Notes: generated from the sequence alone by a model not told the origin. A DNA stretch of 44,848 nucleotides from an uncultured Winogradskyella sp. (GCA_905480385.1 CAJQQC010000091.1:1-44848); one strand, 5' to 3'; positions 1 through 8,640 are shown, numbered from the stretch's first letter. Numbers and translations are program-made.

Positions 1-156
1 TAATAAATCTAATTCACTATAATCATAATTACTCAAACGATAGTTAATCCAATTTTTAGCATAAGGTCTATCTTTATCTAGTAATCCTGCAATACCATCA
101 ATACCAGCGCCAATGTCCAAATATACCGCTTTTTTAAAACTCAAGCCAACATACTT
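1..156 (-). pseudogene. C-terminal part of a probable GT-D-type glycosyltransferase, no start in window
   Basis: On the minus strand an open frame of 52 codons runs from 156 off the left edge. It contains YLDIGAGIDGIAGLLDKDRP followed by KNWINYRLSNYDYSE. The pattern [LV]D[IV]GAGxD near a C-terminus resembles GT-D-fold/DUF1792-type glycosyltransferases found in surface-polysaccharide loci; this is family recall, not a search. The frame is closed upstream by TAA at 157-159 and has no start codon, so its own 5' part is missing here. It is out of frame with, and overlaps, the end of the argS fragment. It is probably the untranslated remainder of a gene cut at a recombination junction. The family call is tentative; the open frame and abrupt change of gene identity are directly visible. 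Confidence 0.45.
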
Positions 157-659
157 TTACAAATATGAATACCTCTATCATTAATAATTTGAGTCTTATA
201 AACGTTTTTACCTGAGGCTTTTAAAATTTCTGCAACACTATATCCTAAAAGTACATTTCTAACATGTCCTAGATGTAGTGGCTTATTGGTGTTAGGAGAT
301 GAATACTCTACCATAACCGCTTTATCATCTTGCTTGTTTACAAAACCAAAGTTATCATCTTCAGTTATTCGTCGAAAAAAATCTATATAGTAAATGTCAC
401 TTATTTCAATATTCAAAAACCCTTTAACAACATTAAAACCTTTTACTAGCTCAACATTATCTAATAAATATTGACCAACTTGCTCGCCAATTTGCGCAGG
501 GTTTCCTTTTACAAAACGTAACATTGGAAAAACTACAACCGTGATATCACCTAAAAAATCTTTTCTAGTCGCCTGAAATTCTACAGAAAGTAAATCGGTA
601 TTAAATAATATTCTTATTGCTGCTTTTACGTTTTGTTCTAGTGTATTTTGAAAACCCAT
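141..659 (-). pseudogene. argS: argS 5' fragment: arginyl-tRNA synthetase, truncated after 172 aa
   Basis: Arginyl-tRNA synthetase charges tRNA-Arg in the cytoplasm. The 172 residues contain the N-terminal additional domain (about 1-110) and the start of the Rossmann catalytic domain: VEYSSPNTNKPLHLGHVRN (about 117-135) with the HIGH-class signature as HLGH at 129-132, then TQIINDRGIHICKSMLA. A complete bacterial ArgRS is about 550-600 aa. This copy ends in TGA where the family normally continues with Trp, so it lacks the rest of the active site (including KMSK) and the anticodon-binding domain. It cannot be a working synthetase on its own. Two -7-like elements remain upstream (703-710, 665-672), so it may still be transcribed. 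A complete argS must exist elsewhere if this locus is real. Confidence 0.85.
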
Positions 660-1141
660 TAATGTAAAATTATTTCTTTTAGTTTGAAATTGTAAACAAG
701 CGCAAAGATATATCTTTTATTAAATTATAGATATGCTATTCATAAGTATTAGTATTCTAAAATTTATAATCAAAACAATAAAAAGGCAAAATACTTACAG
801 AAAATAATTTATAAAGATATAATCAGCTAAAAATAATTAATTAGTTGATAATCAATATTATACTAATTTATGTATTTCATCGATGAAAGTGTATTACTAC
901 TAAGAATATTACCTTTAATCGATTTGTCTATTTTTTTTAAAATTTCATCTAACACTTCAACTGATTTATTGGTTGTAAATCTTATAAATTAGCAAATTAA
1001 GTAGTATTTGGTGATTTTTGAAGAGCTATTAATTAAAAGTCCAAAGTATTTTAGATACTTGAGACATAATTTATCTTTCCTATCCCTCTCAGAAAGTTAG
1101 TCAAAACACAATATAAATTCGTGCGCCATTGTCACTTCTTT
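660..1141. other. Gene-poor AT-rich stretch with a possible gene remnant
   Basis: No convincing gene is seen between the argS fragment and the sensor kinase. A 41-codon open frame on the minus strand (988-863, no start codon, stop TAG at 865-863) encodes FTTNKSVEVLDEILKKIDKS and a short tail. It faintly resembles the C-terminal end of a PLP-dependent aminotransferase (IRF...T...E.LD), but it is too short to assign. The rest is AT-rich filler with the argS-side promoter elements and an unassigned upstream region for the kinase. Confidence 0.4.
665..710 (-). promoter_or_regulatory. Candidate promoter elements of the argS fragment
   Basis: The minus strand has TATCTTTG at 710-703, an exact match to the Bacteroidota -7 consensus TAnnTTTG, inside a perfect 14-bp palindrome (AAAGATATATCTTT, 704-717). 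A second element, TAATTTTA at 672-665, ends 5 nt before the ATG. I see no convincing TTG/TTTG -33 box at 19-21 nt for either. The first gives a leader of about 40 nt, the second a near-leaderless message. Confidence 0.4.
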
Positions 1142-3199
1142 ATGAAGCAATTTATTTTATATGCGATCTGCCTGTCAACAGCTCTAATCTTTGCACAAAA
1201 TGCTAAGATAGACAGACTTACTGTACGTTTAGCTTATCAAAATAAAGACTCTACTAAAATTGAAACTTCTCTATTGCTCATTAATGAGCTATACGCCCTA
1301 AAAGATTATGACAAAGCACTATTATTTATTGACCAAACAGCAGAATTATCAAATTCATTAAATTACGATAAAGGTTCTGCTCAAAGCAATTACTATAAAG
1401 GTCTTATTTTTAGCAATAAAAATGATGGTAAAAACGCTGTAGTCTATTTTGAAAAAGCATTAAACTCTTTTAAAATCTTAAATGACACCATAGGCATAGC
1501 CAAAGTAAATGGTAAACTTGGTATAATCCAAATTGAACGTGGTAATTTTAAGAAAGGTCTTCAAAATTCACTTTCTGCAATTTCAATTTTTGAAGAAGAG
1601 GATTTAAAGGATGATTTAAGTAACGCCTATAATAGTTTAGCCAAAGTATATTTTAAAAGTAAAAAGTTCGATAAGGCGCTTCAATACAATAAAAAATCCT
1701 TAAGAATAAGGGAAGAATTGGATGACTTAGAGGGTATGAAATATACACTTAAAAATCTTGGAGAATTGTATGCTTTAAAAAACAATTATCGTCTTTCTAT
1801 TGACAACTATGAACGAATGCTTACGCTTTTAAATAACAAGAAAGATAAAGATTTAAGAGGTGAGGTAATGACAAGTCTCGGTAAATCTTATTTAGCGATT
1901 AATGATCTAAAAAAAGCTGCTGAATATTTAAGAGCTGGGTTAGCTTTTAACCGAATACAGGGTAATGATTTAGGTGTTTTAATATCTTTAAATGCATTTG
2001 CTGATTTAAACATAAAAAACAATAGATTAAGACTTGCAAAAACTCAACTTGATGAAGCCAATAAGTTAGGCAAAAAATTAAACAATGAAGAGGAATTATT
2101 GTACAACTATAAACTTAATACAGAATTAAGCTCAGTACGTAATTTTCATCAAGATGCATTTTATTGGCAAAAACAATATTTTTACCTCAAAGAGAAGTTA
2201 AATAAAGAAAAGCTTGAAGCGCTCACACTTCAAATAAAAAGTAATCAGGCTTCAAATATCAGTACAAACTTAGTCTCTTTAAAAGAAAAGAATAAAAACA
2301 TTCCCGAAAAGAAAGGATCTAAATTGTCAAGTTCTCAAAAACAAAATACACTTTTAATTTATGGATTAATAGCAAGCCTTGTGTTTGTAACTGCACTTCT
2401 TATTTTTAGTTATTTAAAGAGTTCAAAAAACACTACAACTACAAAAGAGCTTAGTAAAAAAAATGAAAGTCTTGGTCAAAAAAATAAAAGTCTTGTGCAA
2501 AAAAACATTCAATTAGAAGAAGTTAATCAAGTAAAAGATAAGCTGTTCTCAATAGTTTCACACGATTTAAAGGATTCTGTATCTTCTATTAAAGCATTTT
2601 TGGATTTACTAAAAGATGATGGGATTACTAAAGAAGAATTCAACAACCTCATTCCTGAATTAAGTGAAAATGCAAATAATGCATCTTCATTATTGTTCAA
2701 TCTTTTGAATTGGTCAAAATCGCAAATGCAAAATCTACAATCAAAACCTGAGCTTTTCAACATTCAAGAGGTCTTTCAGATTAAAATATCACTGATTGAG
2801 AAGAAAGTAAATGATAAAGGTATCATTGTTATTGACGAATCGCGTCGAGAGTTTGTTTATGCAGATAAAAGTATGATGGAAATTGTAATTCAAAATCTAA
2901 TTACAAATGCTGTTAAGTTTACTGGAAAAGGTGACGTTATTACAGTATCTAATCAAGATTATAATGGTAAAATCCTAATATGCATTGAAGATACAGGTAT
3001 TGGTATTTCTGAGGAGAATCAGAAAAAACTATTTAATGCCAAAAAGAATTTCACTACAAATGGTACTGAAAATGAAAAAGGCACTGGTTTAGGGTTGACC
3101 TTAAGTAAGGATTTAGTAGAGCTTAACAAAGGCCGTATTTGGTTAGAAAGCACACCAAACATAGGAAGTAAATTCTTTATAGAGCTTCCTAAGGCTTAA
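1142..3199 (+). CDS. TPR-containing sensor histidine kinase (orphan hybrid-free)
   Basis: The start is ATG at 1142 rather than the upstream GTG at 1121, because it begins a signal peptide (MKQFILYAICLSTALIFAQ). The 685-aa product has a periplasmic region of about six tetratricopeptide repeats (residues about 50-330), a membrane segment (about 403-425), a heptad-rich signalling helix (about 435-465) and then the kinase. The H-box is SHDLK with the phospho-His near 474. The N-box is QNLITNAVKF near 584-593, the G1 box is DTGIGIS near 617, and the G2 box is GTGLGL near 647. It should autophosphorylate in response to something sensed by the TPR domain. No receiver domain is fused and no response regulator is adjacent, so its partner is unknown. 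It converges on ctlX, with stops 21 nt apart. Confidence 0.85.
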   Translation: MKQFILYAICLSTALIFAQNAKIDRLTVRLAYQNKDSTKIETSLLLINELYALKDYDKALLFIDQTAELSNSLNYDKGSAQSNYYKGLIFSNKNDGKNAVVYFEKALNSFKILNDTIGIAKVNGKLGIIQIERGNFKKGLQNSLSAISIFEEEDLKDDLSNAYNSLAKVYFKSKKFDKALQYNKKSLRIREELDDLEGMKYTLKNLGELYALKNNYRLSIDNYERMLTLLNNKKDKDLRGEVMTSLGKSYLAINDLKKAAEYLRAGLAFNRIQGNDLGVLISLNAFADLNIKNNRLRLAKTQLDEANKLGKKLNNEEELLYNYKLNTELSSVRNFHQDAFYWQKQYFYLKEKLNKEKLEALTLQIKSNQASNISTNLVSLKEKNKNIPEKKGSKLSSSQKQNTLLIYGLIASLVFVTALLIFSYLKSSKNTTTTKELSKKNESLGQKNKSLVQKNIQLEEVNQVKDKLFSIVSHDLKDSVSSIKAFLDLLKDDGITKEEFNNLIPELSENANNASSLLFNLLNWSKSQMQNLQSKPELFNIQEVFQIKISLIEKKVNDKGIIVIDESRREFVYADKSMMEIVIQNLITNAVKFTGKGDVITVSNQDYNGKILICIEDTGIGISEENQKKLFNAKKNFTTNGTENEKGTGLGLTLSKDLVELNKGRIWLESTPNIGSKFFIELPKA

Positions 3200-3220
3200 C
3201 TTTAAAAGTAAATTATATAT

Positions 3221-4153
3221 TTAATTTTTAGGTAAAAACACCTCAGCCATCATACATCTTGCACTACCGCCACCACAAGTTTCAATGGTTTTTAACGAGC
3301 TAGATAAAATTGAACAATGTTTTTCAATAGCTTTTATCTGTTGTGGTGTTAAACTATTATGTGCTGAATTACTCATTATTAAGTAACGTTGATTCTTTTC
3401 TCCTCTTAATTGCAACATGTTCCCAGCAAATTGATGCATCTGCACTTCAGTTATAGAAATTATTTCTTTACCATCTTGTTTTAGATTTTTAACAACATTT
3501 TTACGCTCTTTTTGGTCATCAATAGTATCCAAACAAATTACAGCAAAGTTTTCTGCTAAACACATCATCACATTAGTGTGATAAATAGCTAAGCGTTTAC
3601 CTTCAACTGTCTGATTTGCTGTAAAAATGATAGGTGTATATTCAAAATCTTCACAAAATTCTATAAATAAATCCTCATCTGCTCTAGGAGATAAAGCACA
3701 ATAGGCTTTACTGTTAACACGATCTAAAAGTAAACTTCCTGTTCCTTCCAAAAAGATGCCTTCATCTTCTGCAGAAGTATAATCTATAATATTTTCAATT
3801 TTGAAACCTTCATTTTCCAGACGAATAAAAACTTCATCACGACGCTCTTTTCTTCTGTTTTTAGCGAACATAGGATATATAGCTACATCTCCATTACCAT
3901 GAAAACTTACCCAATTATTAGGGAAAATAGAGTCTGGCGTATCCATGAGCTTATCATCGCTCTCAACAATAACATTAATACCAACTGTTCTTAACTTCTC
4001 TACAAATTCATCAAATTCTTCCAGAGCTTTACGGTTTATTTCAGCATTTTTAATATCTAAATCTTCCTGAAAATAATTATTTACAGCTGTCTCTTCATTC
4101 ATCCTAAAATTGACTGGACGAATCATCAATATGGTATCGGTTGTTTGTTGCAT
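3221..4153 (-). CDS. ctlX: CtlX-like citrulline/arginine-handling amidinohydrolase
   Basis: The 310-aa product belongs to the pentein (amidinotransferase/DDAH/arginine deiminase) superfamily. Visible conserved points are PDSIFPNNW (about 73-81), FLEGTGSLL (acidic/Gly motif, Glu about 136), YHTNVMMCL (catalytic His about 192) and GGGSARCMMAE with the nucleophile Cys at about 300. The set and spacing match the family annotated CtlX (citrulline utilisation) in Bacteroidota. The chemistry is attack of Cys on a guanidino or ureido carbon; the exact substrate (citrulline, arginine, methylarginine) is inferred only. It is transcribed alone, divergent from the M14 peptidase. A TAATTTTAC element lies 23 nt before the start. 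A second pentein protein lies at 14613-15524. Confidence 0.75.
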   Translation of the reverse strand: MQQTTDTILMIRPVNFRMNEETAVNNYFQEDLDIKNAEINRKALEEFDEFVEKLRTVGINVIVESDDKLMDTPDSIFPNNWVSFHGNGDVAIYPMFAKNRRKERRDEVFIRLENEGFKIENIIDYTSAEDEGIFLEGTGSLLLDRVNSKAYCALSPRADEDLFIEFCEDFEYTPIIFTANQTVEGKRLAIYHTNVMMCLAENFAVICLDTIDDQKERKNVVKNLKQDGKEIISITEVQMHQFAGNMLQLRGEKNQRYLIMSNSAHNSLTPQQIKAIEKHCSILSSSLKTIETCGGGSARCMMAEVFLPKN

Positions 4154-4237
4154 TTTCTAAATTTAATAGGATGTAAAATTAGTCATTTTTATAATCTGAA
4201 ATTTAGAAGCTGAAAAAAAATTCTGCTCTAAAATCAC

Positions 4238-4245
4238 TAAGTTTG
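4238..4245 (+). promoter_or_regulatory. -7 element upstream of M14 peptidase
   Basis: TAAGTTTG is an exact match to TAnnTTTG, 19 nt before the ATG. No TTG/TTTG is seen at the expected -33 distance, so this rests on the -7 element and its position alone. Confidence 0.4.
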
Positions 4246-4264
4246 ACTATCAATAATTTATATT

Positions 4265-6001
4265 ATGAAAAAACTTCTATTTCTAGTATTAATAATCGTT
4301 TCATGTAATAATAGTAACGAAAAACCTTACCATAATTATGAAACTAGATTTGAAATTTCTGAAGGTACAGAGACAGCCACTTACCAAGAAACTATAGATT
4401 ACTACACTAAACTTGCTAATGATTATTCTGAAATATCAATCGAAACGATTGGAGAAACCGACTCTGGTAAGCCATTACATATTGTAACCTTGAACGCAAA
4501 TGCTAACAGTTTTGATTTTGAAAAACTTAAAAAAGACAACAGAATTTTATTAATAAATAATGGTATTCACCCCGGGGAGTCTGATGGCATTGATGCAACG
4601 ATGATGCTATTCAGAGATATTTTGCAAGGAGTAATTAAAGCCCCAAAAAACACTATACTTGTAACTATCCCAATATACAACGTTGGTGGAAGTCTTAATA
4701 GAAATTCAGGTACACGCACTAACCAAAATGGTCCAAAATCATATGGTTTTAGAGGTAATGCACGTAATTATGACCTTAATCGTGATTTTATTAAATCAGA
4801 TACTAAAAACGCGAAAACATTTGCTAAGATTTTTCATATGGTACAACCTGACGTTTTTATAGATAATCATGTTAGTAACGGTGCAGATTACCAATACACA
4901 TTAACACATCTATTCACTCAACATAACAAATTGGGTGGTGTTTTGGGTGACTATTTACATAATGAGATAATGCCACAACTCGAAAAAAAGCTTGAAGCTA
5001 AAGATTGGGATATCACACCTTATGTTAATGTTTTTAATCGCACACCAGAATCTGGTTTTTCACAATTTAAGGATTCACCGAGATATTCTACAGGCTATAC
5101 AACACTATTCAATACTCTAGGAATGATGGTTGAAACTCACATGTTAAAACCATATAAACAACGTGTAGAAGGCACATATGAGCTAATGAAAAGTATGATT
5201 GAGATTACTGAAACTCAAGGTGAAAAAATCTCTGAATTACGTAAAAAGCAATTTAGTACATGGACTGTCGGTAGTGATTATCCTTTGGCTTGGAAGATAG
5301 ACACAACCAAATCTTCAACTCTTAACTTCAAAGGTTTTGAGGGTAAAATCATTGAAAGTGAGTTAACAGGAGCAAAACGATTAAAATATGATAATAATAA
5401 GCCATTTACTAAAGATCTGAAATATCAGAATTATTTCAAATCAACTAATAGTGTCAGGATACCAAAAGCTTACATCATACCTCAAGGTATGTACCATGTT
5501 ATGGAGCTGCTAAAGCTAAATAATATTGAAATATCTCAATTAAAAAAAGACACTCTTATAGGTGTTGAGTCTTACAGAATATCACAATACAAATCGCGAC
5601 AATCACCTTATGAAGGTCATTATTTACACTATAGTACCAAGGTTGAAACTTTGAGTAAACATATAAATTTTATGTCCGGTGATTATATCGTTAAAACTGA
5701 CCAGAAAGGTATGCGCTATTTGTTAGAAACTCTAGAACCTGAAGCACCAGATTCATTTTTTAATTGGAATTTCTTTGATACAATTCTACAACAAAAAGAA
5801 GGATTTTCACCTTATGTATGGGAAGACAAAGCACAATTATTATTAAAGGCTAATCCAAAATTACAAATAGAATTTAATGTCAAAAAAAGTTACGATAAAG
5901 ATTTTGCAAATAATTGGTATATACAATTAGAATGGTTACACAAAAAATCAAGTAGTTATGAACAATCACACATGCAATATCCAATTTATAGGATTCTCTA
6001 A
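4265..6001 (+). CDS. M14-family zinc carboxypeptidase-like lipoprotein
   Basis: The 578-aa product starts with a lipoprotein signal ending LIIVSC (Cys 14), so it is probably anchored facing the periplasm or outer surface. The catalytic domain (about 35-310) shows M14 metallopeptidase signatures: HPGES with zinc ligands His 102 and Glu 105, RNYDLNRDF (about 167-175, substrate-binding Arg), DNHVSNG with the third zinc ligand His 202, and GMMVETHMLKPY with the probable general base Glu near 290. The remaining 270 residues form a C-terminal region I do not recognise. The likely role is trimming peptides or peptidoglycan-derived peptides outside the cytoplasm; the substrate is unknown. It converges on the Nudix gene with 9 nt between stops. 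Confidence 0.8.
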   Translation: MKKLLFLVLIIVSCNNSNEKPYHNYETRFEISEGTETATYQETIDYYTKLANDYSEISIETIGETDSGKPLHIVTLNANANSFDFEKLKKDNRILLINNGIHPGESDGIDATMMLFRDILQGVIKAPKNTILVTIPIYNVGGSLNRNSGTRTNQNGPKSYGFRGNARNYDLNRDFIKSDTKNAKTFAKIFHMVQPDVFIDNHVSNGADYQYTLTHLFTQHNKLGGVLGDYLHNEIMPQLEKKLEAKDWDITPYVNVFNRTPESGFSQFKDSPRYSTGYTTLFNTLGMMVETHMLKPYKQRVEGTYELMKSMIEITETQGEKISELRKKQFSTWTVGSDYPLAWKIDTTKSSTLNFKGFEGKIIESELTGAKRLKYDNNKPFTKDLKYQNYFKSTNSVRIPKAYIIPQGMYHVMELLKLNNIEISQLKKDTLIGVESYRISQYKSRQSPYEGHYLHYSTKVETLSKHINFMSGDYIVKTDQKGMRYLLETLEPEAPDSFFNWNFFDTILQQKEGFSPYVWEDKAQLLLKANPKLQIEFNVKKSYDKDFANNWYIQLEWLHKKSSSYEQSHMQYPIYRIL

Positions 6002-6010
6002 TTATAAAAA

Positions 6011-6595
6011 TTAGTCTACCAATAATTTAATATTGGCATAACTATTTTTCATGGCCTTGGCTGTCTTTTTCTTGCCAAGCCATTTTACTTTAGTAATACC
6101 TTCTTTAATCTGAGGTTTTAATTTGCCTTTGTAATTAGTTGACATTTCAAACCAGTAAGTTATTTTTATACGGTATCGGCCACGTCTTTTAAATATATGG
6201 TATGTCGTTGGTAAGGGTTTAATTATTTTTAAGTATTTGACTTTAGTTTCTTCTTCAACTTCACGGATGGCGGTTTCTTCAATGGTTTCTTTGCCTTCTG
6301 TTTTTCCTTTAGGTAAATCCCATTTATGATTTCGGTAAATAAAAAGAATCTTTCCTTTTTTGTTATACACCTTACCGCCTCCAGCAATAACGTTAGGTAG
6401 CTTTTTCAAAAAAATTTTAAGTAATTTTTCTTCCTTTTTACCTACTAAATAAACAGCTTTTAAATCCGTGCGATTAAGCATTCTTATAATCTTTGCTAAA
6501 TCCACAGACTTCAATAAAAAAACTTTAAAATCGGTTTCTTTATTAACTTTAGTAGTTAAATAAATTGGCTTATCTCCAACAAAAATGGTGTACAT
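6011..6595 (-). CDS. Nudix hydrolase
   Basis: The 194-aa product has a Nudix box at about 97-119 in the form Gx5Ex7REVEEET (G97, E103, R111, E112, E115, E116). The usual glycine near the end of the box is replaced by lysine (118), but the metal-binding glutamates are intact. It should hydrolyse a nucleoside diphosphate linked to another moiety; the substrate cannot be told. An unusual N-terminal region (1-70), rich in lysine, precedes the Nudix fold. It is divergent from pyrE across a 118-bp region that holds a 36-bp perfect inverted repeat. It is lysine-rich overall. Confidence 0.8.
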   Translation of the reverse strand: MYTIFVGDKPIYLTTKVNKETDFKVFLLKSVDLAKIIRMLNRTDLKAVYLVGKKEEKLLKIFLKKLPNVIAGGGKVYNKKGKILFIYRNHKWDLPKGKTEGKETIEETAIREVEEETKVKYLKIIKPLPTTYHIFKRRGRYRIKITYWFEMSTNYKGKLKPQIKEGITKVKWLGKKKTAKAMKNSYANIKLLVD

Positions 6596-6645
6596 TAATT
6601 ATGTAATTATCTTTTGATTTGTAAATGTATTCTTTTTTATTTTAC

Positions 6646-6681
6646 AGATTTTAATTTAAAATAAATTTTAAATTAAAATCT
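6646..6681. repeat. 36-bp perfect A/T palindrome in the Nudix/pyrE divergent region
   Basis: Two 17-nt arms (6646-6662 and 6665-6681) are exact reverse complements around a 2-nt centre (AA). The whole element is A/T except one G/C pair near the ends. It lies 33 nt before pyrE and 51 nt before the Nudix start, where an operator for either gene would sit. Confidence 0.6.
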
Positions 6682-6701
6682 AATTAAACTTTGAATTTCA
6701 T

Positions 6702-6709
6702 TAATTTTA
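6702..6709 (+). promoter_or_regulatory. -7-like element 4 nt before pyrE ATG
   Basis: TAATTTTA followed by CGAC and the ATG. It resembles TAnnTTTG with a final A. If used, transcription would start at or very near the ATG. No clear -33 box. Confidence 0.3.
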
Positions 6710-6713
6710 CGAC

Positions 6714-7358
6714 ATGATTTTTAATAAAGATATCGCAAAAAAAACAGCAGAATTGTTATTGCAAATAAACGCCATTAAATTACAACCAAATAATCCATTT
6801 ACATGGGCATCTGGCTGGAAATCTCCAATATACTGTGACAATCGTGTTGTACTTTCTTACCCACAAATCAGGAACTATGTTAGAGAAACACTAGCAAGAC
6901 AAATTGAGGAGCTTTATGGAAAACCAGATGTTATTGCTGGCGTCGCTACAGGAGCAATTGGTATTGGCGCTTTAGTAGCAGATTACCTTAATCTGCCATT
7001 TGTGTATGTTAGACCTGAAGCTAAGAAACATGGTAGACAAAACCAAGTCGAAGGCTATCTCGAAAAAGGTCAGACTGTTGTCGTAGTGGAAGATTTAATT
7101 AGTACTGGAAAGAGTAGCCTTAATGCTGTAAAAGCACTACAAAAGGCTGAAGCAAACATCAAAGGAATGGTAGCAATTTTTTCTTATGGTTTTGATGTTG
7201 CGAACAAAAATTTTAGCAAAACTGAAATTGACTTACATACTCTTGGAAATTATGAAAGTCTTTTAGAACAAGCTTTAGACACAAGATACATTAATCAGGA
7301 GCAGCAAGACATCTTAGCACTTTGGAATGCAAACCCAAGCGAATGGAACGCTAATTGA
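6714..7358 (+). CDS. pyrE: Orotate phosphoribosyltransferase
   Basis: The 214-aa product transfers phosphoribose from PRPP to orotate, giving OMP in de novo UMP synthesis. The PRPP-binding motif VVVVEDLISTGKSS lies at about 122-135. WASGWKSPIYCDNR near 31-44 and the flexible-loop region RPEAKKHGRQNQVEG (about 100-114) are typical of OPRTases. Length is normal. It sits alone rather than with other pyr genes; carA lies 12 kb away on the other strand. An AT palindrome and a very close -7-like element precede it. Confidence 0.93.
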   Translation: MIFNKDIAKKTAELLLQINAIKLQPNNPFTWASGWKSPIYCDNRVVLSYPQIRNYVRETLARQIEELYGKPDVIAGVATGAIGIGALVADYLNLPFVYVRPEAKKHGRQNQVEGYLEKGQTVVVVEDLISTGKSSLNAVKALQKAEANIKGMVAIFSYGFDVANKNFSKTEIDLHTLGNYESLLEQALDTRYINQEQQDILALWNANPSEWNAN

Positions 7359-7424
7359 TAAGACTTTAGTTGTTTATTTGACTGTTATAATAACTTAACA
7401 CCTTATCAAAAAAAATAAAGACAC

Positions 7425-7820
7425 ATGAATTTAGAATCTCCAAAAGTAGTATTAGACAAATCAGCTGAGGAAACATTTAATTTCCTATCAGATATTAAAA
7501 ATTTCGAAAAGTTAATGCCCGAAAATATTAGCAAATTTGAAGTTTTGGATACAGATAAATTTTTATTTGCCTTAAAAGGAATGCCAGAAATCGTTTTAAA
7601 AAAGAAAGAAGCTACACCAAACAGCAAAATTGTTTTAGGTGCTGCAGGTGGCAAGTTAGACTTTGTCTTAATTGCAGATGTATCAGAAATTGAAGCTAAT
7701 AAAAGTGAAGTTACATTAAATTTCTCTGGTGAGTTTAACGCCATGATGGCCATGATGATTAAAGGTCCAATAAGTAAATTTTTAGAAACTTTGGCTAAAA
7801 ATATACCAGCCTCTGTTTAA
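7425..7820 (+). CDS. SRPBCC-fold (START/PYR-like) protein
   Basis: A 131-aa soluble protein with the pattern of the SRPBCC superfamily: an N-terminal strand, FNFLSDIKNFEKLMPENI (helix pair), a middle beta-sheet and a long C-terminal helix (about 105-128) that would line a hydrophobic pocket. No catalytic residues are recognisable, and ligand and function are unknown. It follows pyrE by 66 nt in the same direction and may be cotranscribed. Its stop overlaps the birA stop by 3 nt, tail to tail. Confidence 0.65.
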   Translation: MNLESPKVVLDKSAEETFNFLSDIKNFEKLMPENISKFEVLDTDKFLFALKGMPEIVLKKKEATPNSKIVLGAAGGKLDFVLIADVSEIEANKSEVTLNFSGEFNAMMAMMIKGPISKFLETLAKNIPASV

Positions 7821-8545
7821 TACAATAATTCTACTTCTTTTAGATCGTAAGTTTTTATTATATCATCTTCAAGTCGTAATTTCAATTTACCATCTAATGA
7901 TACACCTTCTATAAAGCCAGAAAAAACTTGGGCCCCATTAGATTTAAAAGTTGATGGCTTTTTAATACGGAATAATTTATCTTCATATTCCTTTTTTAGT
8001 GGCTTTAAATCACTTTCTAGTCTTTTTAAATACTCTAGAATATTTTTTAAAATAAGATGAAAGACTTCGTCTTTATTGTAAACAATACCACTTATCAAAC
8101 TCAATGAAGAAGCATTAGGAAGATTATCGAAAAACTTCTGATTAACGTTAAGTCCTACACCGATAATAGAACCCTCTAGAGTATTATTTTTTATCACATT
8201 CTCAATGAGAATACCAGCTATTTTTTTATGCTCTGACAAAATGTCGTTAGGCCATTTTATTGTTATTTTTGGTATTTGTAATTCTTTTAAAGCTTTAGTA
8301 ATTCCTAAAGCTACCGCCATACTAATGTAAAACTGCTCCGATACTTTTAAGAACGAAACGTGTTTAAACACACTAAAAGTAAGGTTTTTTGATGCTTCGA
8401 CTTGCCAATTGGTTCCCATTTGACCACGACCATTAGTCTGATGCTCGGCAATAACAACAGTAAGGTCTTTTGGTGTGTTTTTTACACAAATAGTTTTCAG
8501 GTAACTATTGGTTGAATCGATGGCATCAAGTTTGATAATATACAT
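7817..8545 (-). CDS. birA: Biotin-[acetyl-CoA-carboxylase] ligase
   Basis: This 242-aa enzyme makes biotinyl-AMP and attaches biotin to a carboxylase lysine. The hallmark EHQTNGRGQMGTNW (about 34-47; the family has GRGR/Q then W), KWPNDI near 140 and KIAGILIE near 150 are clear, followed by the small C-terminal SH3-like domain. It has no N-terminal winged-helix DNA-binding domain, so it is a monofunctional ligase and not a repressor. It is divergent from rsfS; its stop overlaps that of the SRPBCC gene. Confidence 0.9.
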   Translation of the reverse strand: MYIIKLDAIDSTNSYLKTICVKNTPKDLTVVIAEHQTNGRGQMGTNWQVEASKNLTFSVFKHVSFLKVSEQFYISMAVALGITKALKELQIPKITIKWPNDILSEHKKIAGILIENVIKNNTLEGSIIGVGLNVNQKFFDNLPNASSLSLISGIVYNKDEVFHLILKNILEYLKRLESDLKPLKKEYEDKLFRIKKPSTFKSNGAQVFSGFIEGVSLDGKLKLRLEDDIIKTYDLKEVELLY

Positions 8546-8612
8546 TACAATACACCTATTATTTTTATGGTTTTCTTATGATAATTAGGGTTAACTAGAA
8601 ATAAAAAAGTAA

Positions 8613-8620
8613 TAACTTTG
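8613..8620 (+). promoter_or_regulatory. -7 element of the rsfS-ftsH unit
   Basis: TAACTTTG matches TAnnTTTG exactly, 20 nt before the rsfS ATG. The -33 region is not convincing. Confidence 0.45.
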
Positions 8621-8640
8621 TATAAATTTAAAACATTTTA

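Noticed and set aside
1121..1141. GTG start giving seven extra residues on the sensor kinase
   Set aside because: The ATG at 1142 begins a clean signal peptide; the extra residues would spoil it.
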